Assembly: GCA_949987705.1 (NCBI GenBank)
Contig: CATLJY010000066.1
Span: 30,074-94,073 of the forward strand
Direction of reading: 5' to 3'
DNA from: Thereva unica
Lineage: Eukaryota; Arthropoda; Insecta; Diptera; Therevidae
Length of the DNA stretch: 64,000 nt
This document shows positions 25,240-37,620 of this stretch, in pieces. Made by a program: the position numbers and the translations under genes. The notes under the pieces are model-generated. The model was not told the DNA's origin. It did no database searches and worked only from the letters and a program-made list of their open reading frames with translations. Position 1 is the stretch's first letter. Every line of letters starts with the position of its first letter.

Positions 25240-27405
25240 TCATCGAAATTAAGTTACATTCATCAAATACATCGAAAATAACTTAAATTCACTTTATTCA
25301 TCGAAATTAAGTTACATTCATCAAATACATCGAAAATAACTTAAATTCACTTTGATCATCGAAATTAAGTTACATTCATCGAGTACATCGAAAATAACTT
25401 AAATTCACTTTATTCATCGAAATTAAGTCATATTCATCAAATACATCGAAAATAACTTAAATTCACTTTATTCATCGAAATTAAGTTACATTCATCGAGT
25501 ACATCGAAAATAACTTAAATTCACTTTGATCATCGAAATTAAGTTATATTCATCGAGTACATCGAAAATAACTTAAATTCACTTTATTCATCGAAATTAA
25601 GTTACATTCATCGAGTACATCGAAAATAACTTAAATTCACTTTATTCATCGAAATTAAGTTACATTCATCGAGTACATCGAAAATAACTTAAATTCACTT
25701 TATTCATCGAAATTAAGTTACATTCATCAAATACATCGAAAATAACTTAAATTCACTTTATTCATCGAAATTAAGTTATATTCATCGAGTACATCGAAAA
25801 TAACTTAAATTCACTTTATTCATCGAAATTAAGTCATATTCATCAAATACATCGAAAATAACTTAAATTCACTTTATTCATCGAAATTAAGTTACATTCA
25901 TCGAGTACATCGAAAATAACTTAAATTCACTTTGATCATCGAAATTAAGTTATATTCATCGAGTACATCGAAAATAACTTAAATTCACTTTATTCATCGA
26001 AATTAAGTTACATTCATCGAGTACATCGAAAATAACTTAAATTCACTTTATTCATCGAAATTAAGTCTATTCATCGAGTACATAGCAAATAACTTAAATT
26101 CACTTTATTCATCGAAATTAAGTTACATTCATCGAGTGCATCGAAAATAACTTAAACTCACTTTATTCATCGAAATTAAGTTACATTCATCGAGTACATC
26201 GAAAATAACTTAAGTTCACTTTATTCATCGAAATTAAGTTACATTCATCAAATACATCGAAAATATCTTAAATTCACTTTATTCATCGAAATTAAGTTAT
26301 ATTCATCGAGTACATCGAAAATAACTTAAATTCACTTTGATCATCGAAATTAAGTTATATTCATCGAGTACATCGAAAATAACTTAAATTCCTTTATTCA
26401 TCGAAATTAAGTCATATTCATCAAATACATCGAAAATAACTTAAATTCACTTTATTCATCGAAATTAAGTTATATTCATCGAGTTCATCGAAAATAACTT
26501 AAATTCACTTTATTCATCGAAATTAAGTTACATTCATCAAATACATCGAAAATAACTTAAATTCACTTTATTCATCGAAATTAAGTTACATTCATCAAAT
26601 ACATCGAAAATAACTTAAATTCACTTTGATCATCGAAATTAAGTTATATTCATCGAGTACATCGAAAATAACTTAAATTTACTTTGATCATCGAAATTAA
26701 GTTACATTCATCGAGTACATCGAAAATAACTTAAATTCACTTTATTCATCGAAATTAAGTCATATTCATCAAATACATCGAAAATAACTTAAATTCACTT
26801 TATTCATCGAAATTAAGTTACATTCATCGAGTACATCGAAAATAACTTAAATTCACTTTGATCATCGAAATTAAGTTATATTCATCGAGTACATCGAAAA
26901 TAACTTAAATTCACTTTATTCATCGAAATTAAGTCATATTCATCAAATACATCGAAAATAACTTAAATTCACTTTATTCATCGAAATTAAGTTATATTCA
27001 TCGAGTACATCGAAAATAACTTAAATTCACTTTATTCATCGAAATTAAGTTACATTCATCAAATACATCGAAAATAACTTAAATTCACTTTATTCATCGA
27101 AATTAAGTTACATTCATCAAATACATCGAAAATAACTTAAATTCACTTTGATCATCGAAATTAAGTTACATTCATCGAGTACATCGAAAATAACTTAAAT
27201 TCACTTTATTCATCGAAATTAAGTCATATTCATCAAATACATCGAAAATAACTTAAATTCACTTTATTCATCGAAATTAAGTTACATTCATCGAGTACAT
27301 CTAAAATAACTTAAATTCACTTTGATCATCGAAATTAAGTTATATTCATCGAGTACATCGAAAATAACTTAAATTCACTTTATTCATCGAAATTAAGTTA
27401 CATTC
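25240..27405. repeat. Duplicated satellite segment, copy A
   Basis: This and the segment at about 29550-31715 share a run of private changes in the same order: AAGTCTATTC (1-bp loss) at 26067, CGAGTGCATCG near 26128, AAATATCTTAAA near 26266 and AAATTTACTTTGATC near 26677. The offset to copy B is 4310-4311 bp. That equals 74 monomers plus the 20-bp partial unit at 29083, less the two 1-bp losses. The copies differ at a few sites, such as a 1-bp loss near 26391 present only here. Boundaries are approximate. Confidence 0.75.
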
Positions 27406-29082
27406 ATCGAGTACATCGCAAATAACATAAATTCACTTTATTCATCGAAATTAAGTTATATTCATCGAGTACATAGCAAATAACTTAAATTCACTTTATT
27501 CATCGAAATTAAGTTACATTCATCAAATACATCGAAAATAACTTAAATTCACTTTATTCATCGAAATTAAGTTATATTCATCGAGTACATCGAAAATAAC
27601 TTAAATTCACTTTATTCATCGAAATTAAGTCATATTCATCAAATACATCGAAAATAACTTAAATTCACTTTATTCATCGAAATTAAGTTACATTCATCGA
27701 GTACATCGAAAATAACTTAAATTCTCTTTGATCATCGAAATTAAGTTATATTCATCGAGTACATCGAAAATAACTTAAATTCACTTTATTTATCGAAATT
27801 AAGTTACATTCATCGAGTACATCGAAAATAACTTAAATTCACTTTATTCATCGAAATTAAGTCATATTCATCGAGTACATAGCAAATAACTTAAATTCAC
27901 TTTATTCATCGAAATTAAGTTACATTCATCGAGTACATCGAAAATAACTTAAATTCACTTTATTCATCGAAATTAAGTTACATTCATCGAGTACATCGAA
28001 AATAACTTAAATTCACTTTATTCATCGAAATTAAGTTACATTCATCAAATACATCGAAAATAACTTAAATTCACTTTATTCATCGAAATTAAGTTACATT
28101 CATCGAGTACATCGAAAATAACTTAAATTCACTTTGATCATCGAAATTAAGTTATATTCATCGAGTACATCGAAAATAACTTAAATTCACTTTGATCATC
28201 GAAATTAAGTCATATTCATCAAATACATCGAAAATAACTTAAATTCACTTTATTCATCGAAATTAAGTTACATTCATCGAGTACATCGCAAATAACTTAA
28301 ATTCACTTTATTCATCGAAATTAAGTTATATTCATCGAGTACATAGCAAATAACTTAAAATCACTTTATTCATCGAAATTAAGTTACATTCATCAAATAC
28401 ATCGAAAATAACTTAAATTCACTTTATTCATCGAAATTAAGTTACATTCATCAAATACATCGAAAATAACTTAAATTCACTTTGATCATCGAAATTAAGT
28501 TACATTCATCGAGTACATCGAAAATAACTTAAATTCACTTTATTCATCGAAATTAAGTTACATTCATCAAATACATCGAAAATAACTTAAATTCACTTTA
28601 TTCATCGAAATTAAGTTATATTCATCGAGTACATCGAAAATAACTTAAATTCACTTTATTTATCGAAATTAAGTTACATTCATCGAGTACATCGAAAATA
28701 ACTTAAATTCACTTTGATCATCGAAATTAAGTTATATTCATCGAGTACATCGAAAATAACTTAAATTCACTTTGATCATCGAAATTAAGTCATATTCATC
28801 AAATACATCGAAAATAACTTAAATTCACTTTATTCATCGAAATTAAGTTACATTCATCGAGTACATCGCAAATAACTTAAATTCACTTTATTCATCGAAA
28901 TTAAGTTATATTCATCGAGTTCATAGCAAATAACTTAAATTCACTTTATTCATCGAAATTAAGTTACATTCATCGAGTACATCGAAAATAACTTAAATTC
29001 ACTTTATTCATCGAAATTAAGTTACATTCATCGAGTAAATCGAAAATAACTTAAATTCACTTTATTCATCGAAATTAAGTTT

Positions 29083-29102
29083 TATTCATCGAAATTAAGT
29101 TA
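29083..29102. repeat. 20-bp partial satellite unit (first occurrence)
   Basis: The order CGAAATTAAGTTTTATTCAT is followed by a second CGAAATTAAGTTACATT, so part of the second half-unit is duplicated and shifts the array phase by 20 bp. The same event occurs at 34206. It is a good positional marker. The exact limits within the duplicated half-unit are arbitrary. Confidence 0.75.
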
Positions 29103-29549
29103 CATTCATCGAATACATCGAAAATAACTTAAATTCACTTTATTCATCGAAATTAAGTTATATTCATCGAGTACATCGAAAATAACTTAAATTCACTTTA
29201 TTCATCGAAATTAAGTTACATTCATCGAGTACATCGTAAATAACTTAAATTCACTTTATTCATCGAAATTAAGTTACATTCATCGAGTACATCGCAAATA
29301 ACTTAAATTCACTTTATTCATCGAAAATAAGTTACATTCATCGAGTACATCGCAAATAACTTAAATTCACTTTATTCATCGAAATTAAGTTATATTCATC
29401 GAGTACATCGAAAATAACTTAAATTCACTTTATTCATCGAAATTAAGTTACATTCATCGAGTACATCGCAAATAACTTAAATTCACTTTATTCATCGAAA
29501 TTAAGTTACATTCATCGAGTACATCGCAAATAACTTAAATTCACTTTAT

Positions 29550-31715
29550 TCATCGAAATTAAGTTACATTCATCAAATACATCGAAAATAACTTAAATTC
29601 ACTTTATTCATCGAAATTAAGTTACATTCATCAAATACATCGAAAATAACTTAAATTCACTTTGATCATCGAAATTAAGTTACATTCATCGAGTACATCG
29701 AAAATAACTTAAATTCACTTTATTCATCGAAATTAAGTCATATTCATCAAATACATCGAAAATAACTTAAATTCACTTTATTCATCGAAATTAAGTTACA
29801 TTCATCGAGTACATCGAAAATAACTTAAATTCACTTTGATCATCGAAATTAAGTTATATTCATCGAGTACATCGAAAATAACTTAAATTCACTTTATTCA
29901 TCGAAATTAAGTTACATTCATCGAGTACATCGAAAATAACTTAAATTCACTTTATTCATCGAAATTAAGTTACATTCATCGAGTACATCGAAAATAACTT
30001 AAATTCACTTTATTCATCGAAATTAAGTTACATTCATCAAATACATCGAAAATAACTTAAATTCACTTTATTCATCGAAATTAAGTTATATTCATCGAGT
30101 ACATCGAAAATAACTTAAATTCACTTTATTCATCGAAATTAAGTCATATTCATCAAATACATCGAAAATAACTTAAATTCACTTTATTCATCGAAATTAA
30201 GTTACATTCATCGAGTACATCGAAAATAACTTAAATTCACTTTGATCATCGAAATTAAGTTATATTCATCGAGTACATCGAAAATAACTTAAATTCACTT
30301 TATTCATCGAAATTAAGTTACATTCATCGAGTACATCGAAAATAACTTAAATTCACTTTATTCATCGAAATTAAGTCTATTCATCGAGTACATAGCAAAT
30401 AACTTAAATTCACTTTATTCATCGAAATTAAGTTACATTCATCGAGTGCATCGAAAATAACTTAAATTCACTTTATTCATCGAAATTAAGTTACATTCAT
30501 CGAGTACATCGAAAATAACTTAAATTCACTTTATTCATCGAAATTAAGTTACATTCATCAAATACATCGAAAATATCTTAAATTCACTTTATTCATCGAA
30601 ATTAAGTTATATTCATCGAGTACATCGAAAATAACTTAAATTCACTTTGATCATCGAAATTAAGTTATATTCATCGAGTACATCGAAAATAACTTAAATT
30701 CACTTTATTCATCGAAATTAAGTCATATTCATCAAATACATCGAAAATAACTTAAATTCACTTTATTCATCGAAATTAAGTTATATTCATCGAGTACATC
30801 GAAAATAACTTAAATTCACTTTATTCATCGAAATTAAGTTACATTCATCAAATACATCGAAAATAACTTAAATTCACTTTATTCATCGAAATTAAGTTAC
30901 ATTCATCAAATACATCGAAAATAACTTAAATTCACTTTGATCATCGAAATTAAGTTATATTCATCGAGTACATCGAAAATAACTTAAATTTACTTTGATC
31001 ATCGAAATTAAGTTACATTCATCGAGTACATCGAAAATAACTTAAATTCACTTTATTCATCGAAATTAAGTCATATTCATCAAATACATCGAAAATAACT
31101 TAAATTCACTTTATTCATCGAAATTAAGTTACATTCATCGAGTACATCGAAAATAACTTAAATTCACTTTGATCATCGAAATTAAGTTATATTCATCGAG
31201 TACATCGAAAATAACTTAAATTCACTTTATTCATCGAAAATAAGTCATATTCATCAAATACATCGAAAATAACTTAAATTCACTTTATTCATCGAAATTA
31301 AGTTATATTCATCGAGTACATCGAAAATAACTTAAATTCACTTTATTCATCGAAATTAAGTTACATTCATCAAATACATCGAAAATAACTTAAATTCACT
31401 TTATTCATCGAAATTAAGTTACATTCATCAAATACATCGAAAATAACTTAAATTCACTTTGATCATCGAAATTAAGTTACATTCATCGAGTACATCGAAA
31501 ATAACTTAAATTCACTTTATTCATCGAAATTAAGTCATATTCATCAAATACATCGAAAATAACTTAAATTCACTTTATTCATCGAAATTAAGTTACATTC
31601 ATCGAGTACATCGAAAATAACTTAAATTCACTTTGATCATCGAAATTAAGTTATATTCATCGAGTACATCGAAAATAACTTAAATTCACTTTATTCATCG
31701 AAATTAAGTTACATT
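29550..31715. repeat. Duplicated satellite segment, copy B
   Basis: Partner of the segment at about 25240-27405. It carries AAGTCTATTC at 30377, CGAGTGCATCG near 30442, AAATATCTTAAA near 30574 and AAATTTACTTTGATC near 30987, in the same order and spacing. After about 31715 the two copies diverge in variant order: copy A continues with a TCGC-type monomer, copy B with a TCATAT/TAGC marker monomer. Confidence 0.75.
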
Positions 31716-34205
31716 CATCGAGTACATCGAAAATAACTTAAATTCACTTTATTCATCGAAATTAAGTCATATTCATCGAGTACATAGCAAATAACTTAAA
31801 TTCACTTTATTCATCGAAATTAAGTTACATTCATCGAGTACATCGAAAATAACTTAAATTCACTTTATTCATCGAAATTAAGTTACATTCATCGAGTACA
31901 TCGAAAATAACTTAAATTCACTTTATTCATCGAAATTAAGTCATATTCATCAAATACATCGAAAATAACTTAAATTCACTTTATTCATCGAAATTAAGTT
32001 ACATTCATCAAATACATCGAAAATAACTTAAATTCACTTTATTCATCGAAATTAAGTTACATTCATGGAGTACATCGAAAATAACTTAAATTCTCTTTAT
32101 TCATCCAAATTAAGTTATATTCATCGAGTACATCGAAAATAACTTAAATTCACTTTATTCATCGAAATTAAGTTACATTCATCGAGTACATCGAAAATAA
32201 CTTAAATTCACTTTATTCATCGAAATTAAGTTATATTCATCGAGTACATAGCAAATAACTTAAATTCACTTTATTCATCGAAATTAAGTTACATTCATCG
32301 AGTACATCGCAAATAACTTAAATTCACTTTATTCATCGAAATTAAGTTATATTCATCGAGTACATCGAAAATAACTTAAATTCACTTTATTCATCGAAAT
32401 TAAGTTACATTCATCGAGTACATCGCAAATAACTTAAATTCACTTTATTCATCGAAATTAAGTTATATTCATCGAGTACATCGAAAATAACTTAAATTCA
32501 CTTTATTCATCGAAATTAAGTTACATTCATCGAGTACATCGAAAATAACTTAAATTCACTTTATTCATCGAAATTAAGTTACATTCATCGAGTACATCGA
32601 AAATAACTTAAATTCACTTTATTCATCGAAATTAAGTTACATTCATCAAATACATCGAAAATAACTTAAATTCACTTTATTCATCGAAATTAAGTTATAT
32701 TCATCGAGTACATCGAAAATAACTTAAATTCACTTTATTCATCGAAATTAAGTCATATTCATCAAATACATCGAAAATAACTTAAATTCACTTTATTCAT
32801 CGAAATTAAGTTACATTCATCGAGTACATCGAAAATAACTTAAATTCACTTTGATCATCGAAATTAAGTTATATTCATCGAGTACATCGAAAATAACTTA
32901 AATTCACTTTATTCATCGAAATTAAGTTACATTCATCGAGTACATCGAAAATAACTTAAATTCACTTTATTCATCGAAATTAAGTCATATTCATCGAGTA
33001 CATAGCAAATAACTTAAATTCACTTTATTCATCGAAATTAAGTTACATTCATCGAGTACATCGAAAATAACTTAAATTCACTTTATTCATCGAAATTAAG
33101 TTACATTCATCGAGTACATCGAAAATAACTTAAATTCACTTTATTCATCGAAATTAAGTTACATTCATCAAATACATCGAAAATAACTTAAATTCACTTT
33201 ATTCATCGAAATTAAGTTATATTCATCGAGTACATCGAAAATAACTTAAATTCACTTTGATCATCGAAATTAAGTTATATTCATCGAGTACATCGAAAAT
33301 AACTTAAATTCACTTTATTCATCGAAATTAAGTCATATTCATCAAATACATCGAAAATAACTTAAATTCACTTTATTCATCGAAATTAAGTTATATTCAT
33401 CGAGTACATCGAAAATAACTTAAATTCACTTTATTCATCGAAATTAAGTTACATTCATCAAATACATCGAAAATAACTTAAATTCACTTTATTCATCGAA
33501 ATTAAGTTACATTCATCAAATACATCGAAAATAACTTAAATTCACTTTGATCATCGAAATTAAGTTATATTCATCGAGTACATCGAAAATAACTTAAATT
33601 CACTTTGATCATCGAAATTAAGTTACATTCATCGAGTACATCGAAAATAACTTAAATTCACTTTATTCATCGAAATTAAGTTACATTCATCAAATACATC
33701 GAAAATAACTTAAATTCACTTTATTCATCGAAATTAAGTTATATTCATCGAGTACATCGAAAATAACTTAAATTCACTTTATTCATCGAAATTAAGTTAC
33801 ATTCATCGAGTACATCGAAAATAACTTAAATTCACTTTGATCATCGAAATTAAGTTATATTCATCGAGTACATCGAAAATAACTTAAATTCACTTTGATC
33901 ATCGAAATTAAGTCATATTCATCAAATACATCGAAAATAACTTAAATTCACTTTATTCATCGAAATTAAGTTACATTCATCGAGTACATCGCAAATAACT
34001 TAAATTCACTTTATTCATCGAAATTAAGTTATATTCATCGAGTACATAGCAAATAACTTAAATTCACTTTATTCATCGAAATTAAGTTACATTCATCGAG
34101 TACATCGAAAATAACTTAAATTCACTTTATTCATCGAAATTAAGTTACATTCATCGAGTAAATCGAAAATAACTTAAATTCACTTTATTCATCGAAATTA
34201 AGTTT

Positions 34206-34225
34206 TATTCATCGAAATTAAGTTA
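34206..34225. repeat. 20-bp partial satellite unit (second occurrence)
   Basis: Same phase-shifting partial duplication as at 29083, with AAGTTTTATTC preceding a normal CGAAATTAAGTTACATT. The two lie 5123 bp apart, which equals 88 monomers plus 20 bp less the 1-bp loss at 30377. They are therefore block copies of one event. Confidence 0.75.
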
Positions 34226-34967
34226 CATTCATCGAGTACATCGAAAATAACTTAAATTCACTTTATTCATCGAAATTAAGTTATATTCATCGAGTACATC
34301 GAAAATAACTTAAATTCACTTTATTCATCGAAATTAAGTTATATTCATCGAGTACATCGAAAATAACTTAAATTCACTTTATTCATCGAAATTAAGTTAT
34401 ATTCATCGAGTACATCGAAAATAACTTAAATTCACTTTGATCATCGAAATTAAGTTATATTCATCGAGTAAATCGAAAATAACTTAAATTCACTTTATTC
34501 ATCGAAATTAAGTCATATTCATCGAGTACATAGCAAATAACTTAAATTCACTTTATTCATCGAAATTAAGTTATATTCATCGAGTACATCGAAAATAACT
34601 TAAATTCACTTTATTCATCGAAATTAAGTCATATTCATCAAATACATCGAAAATAACTTAAATTCACTTTATTCATCGAAATTAAGTTATATTCATCGAG
34701 TACATCGAAAATAACTTAAATTCACTTTATTCATCGAAATTAAGTCATATTCATCAAATACATCGAAAATAACTTAAATTCACTTTATTCATCGAAATTA
34801 AGTTATATTCATCGAGTACATCGAAAATAACTTAAATTCACTTTATTCATCGAAATTAAGTTACATTCATCGAGTACATCGAAAATAACTTAAATTCACT
34901 TTATTCATCGAAATTAAGTTATATTCATCGAGTACATCGAAAATAACTTAAATTCACTTTATTCATC

Positions 34968-37620
34968 GGAATTAAGTTACATTCATCGAGTACATCGCAA
35001 ATAACTTAATTCACTTTATTCATCGAAATTAAGTTACATTCATCGAGTACATCGCAATAACTTAAATTCACTTTATTCATCGAAATTAAGATAAATCATC
35101 GAGTACATCGAAAATAACTTAAATTCACTTATTCATCGAAATTAAGTTACATTCATCGAGTACATCGAAAATAACTTAAATTCACTTTATTCATCGAAAT
35201 TAAGTTACATTCATCGAGTACATCGAAATAACTTAAATTCACTTATTCATCGAAATTAAGTTACATTCATCGAGTACATCGAAAAAAACTTAAATTCACT
35301 TTATTCATCGAAATTAAGTTATATTCATCGAGTACATCGAAAATAACTTAAATTCACTTTATTCATCGAAATTAAGTTCATTCATCGAGTACATAGCAAA
35401 TAACTTAAATTCACTTATTCATCGAAATTAAGTTACATTCATCGAGTACATCGAAAATAACTTAAATTCACTTTATTCATCGAAATTAAGTTATATTCAT
35501 CGAGTACATCGCAAATAACTTAATTCACTTTATTCGAAATTAAGTTATATTCATCGAGTACATCGAAAATAACTTAAATTCACTTATTCATCGAAATTAA
35601 GTTACATTCATCAAATACATCGAAAATAACTTAAATTCACTTTATTCATCGAAATTAAGTTACATTCATCGAGTACATCGAAAAAAACTTAAATTCACTT
35701 TATTCATCGAAATTAAGTTATATTCATCGATTACATAGCAAATAACTTAAATTCACTTTATTCATCGAAATTAAGTTACATTCATCGAGTACATCGAAAA
35801 TAACTTAAATTCACTTTATCATCGAATTAAGTTATATTCATCGAGTACATAGCAAATAACTTAAATTCACTTTATTCATCGAAATTAAGTTACATTCATC
35901 GAGTACATCGAAAATAACTTAAATTCACTTTATTCATCGAAATTAAGTTATATTCATCGAGTACATCGAAAATAACTTAAATTCACTTTATCATCGAAAT
36001 TAAGTTACATTCATCGAGTACATCGAAAATAACTTAATTCACTTTATTCATCGAAATTAAGTTACATTCATCGAGTACATCGCAAATAACTTAAATTCAC
36101 TTTGATCATCGAAATTAAGTTATATTCATCGAGTACATCGAAAATAACTTAAATTCACTTTATTCATCGAATTAAGTTATATCATCGAGTACATCGAAAT
36201 AACTTAATTCACTTTATTCATCGAAATTAAGTTATATTCATCGAGTACATAGCAAATAACTTAAATTCACTTTATTCATCGAAATTAAGTATATTCATCG
36301 AGTACATCGAAAATAACTTAAATTCACTTTGATCATCGAAATTAAGTTATATTCATCGAGTACATCGAAAATAACTTAAATTCACTTTATTCATCGAAAT
36401 TAAGTCATATTCATCAATACATCGAAAATAACTTAAATTCACTTTATTCATCGAAATTAAGTTATATTCATCGAGTACATCGAAAATAACTTAAATTCAC
36501 TTTATTCATCGAAATTAAGTCATATTCATCAAATACATCGAAAATAACTTAAATTCACTTATTCATCGAAATTAAGATAAATTCATCGAGTACATCGAAA
36601 ATAACTTAAATTCACTTTATTCATCGAAATTAAGTCATATTCATCAAATACATCGAAAATAACTTAAATTCACTTTATTCATCGAAATTACGTTATATTC
36701 ATCAAATACATCGAAAATAACTTAAACTCACTTTATTCATCGAAATTAAGATAAATTCATCGAGTACATCGAAAATAACTTAAATTCACTTTATTCATCG
36801 AATTAAGTTACATTCATCGAGTACATCGAAAATAACTTAATTCACTTTATTCATCGAAATTAAGTTACATTCATCGAGTACATCGAAAATAACTTAAATT
36901 CACTTTATTCATCGAAATAAGTTACATTCATCAATACATCGAAAATAACTTAAATTCACTTTATTCATCGAAATTAAGTTATATTCATCGAGTACATCGA
37001 AAATAACTTAAATTCACTTTATTCATCGAAATTAAGTTATATTCATCGAGTACATCGAAAATAACTTAAATTCACTTTATTCATCGAAATTAAGTTACAT
37101 TCATCGAGTACATCGAAAATAACTTAAATTCACTTTATTCATCGAAATTAAGATAAATTCATCGAGTACATCGAAAATAACTTAAATTCACTTTATTCAT
37201 CGAAATTAAGTTACATTCATCGAGTACATCGCAAATAACTTAAATTCACTTTATTCATCGAAATTAAGATAAATTCATCGAGTACATCGAAAATAACTTA
37301 AATTCACTTTATTCATCGAAATTAAGTTACATTCATCGAGTACATCGAAAATAACTTAAATTCACTTTATTCATCGAAATTAAGTTACATTCATCGAGTA
37401 CATCGAAAATAACTTAAATTCACTTTATTCATCGAAATTAAGTTACATTCATCGAGTACATCGAAAATAACTTAAATTCACTTTATTCATCGAAATTAAG
37501 TCATATTCATCAAATACATCGAAAATAACTTAAATTCACTTATTCATCGAAATTAAGTTATATTCATCGAGTACATCGAAAATAGCTTAAATTCACTTAT
37601 TCATCGAAATTAAGTCATAT
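34968..37620. repeat. Satellite segment with clustered 1-bp deletions
   Basis: Roughly 28 single-base losses in 2.65 kb, for example CTTAATTC (35008, 35522, 36034, 36204, 36839), CACTTATTC (35128, 35243, 35414, 35584, 36558, 37541, 37597), CGAATTAAG (35825, 36171, 36801) and CGAAATAAC (35226, 36197). There is also a 4-bp loss near 35533. Most fall in AAAA, AAA or TTT runs. The rest of the array shows only about a dozen such losses in over 50 kb. The monomer type is otherwise ordinary. Confidence 0.85.
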
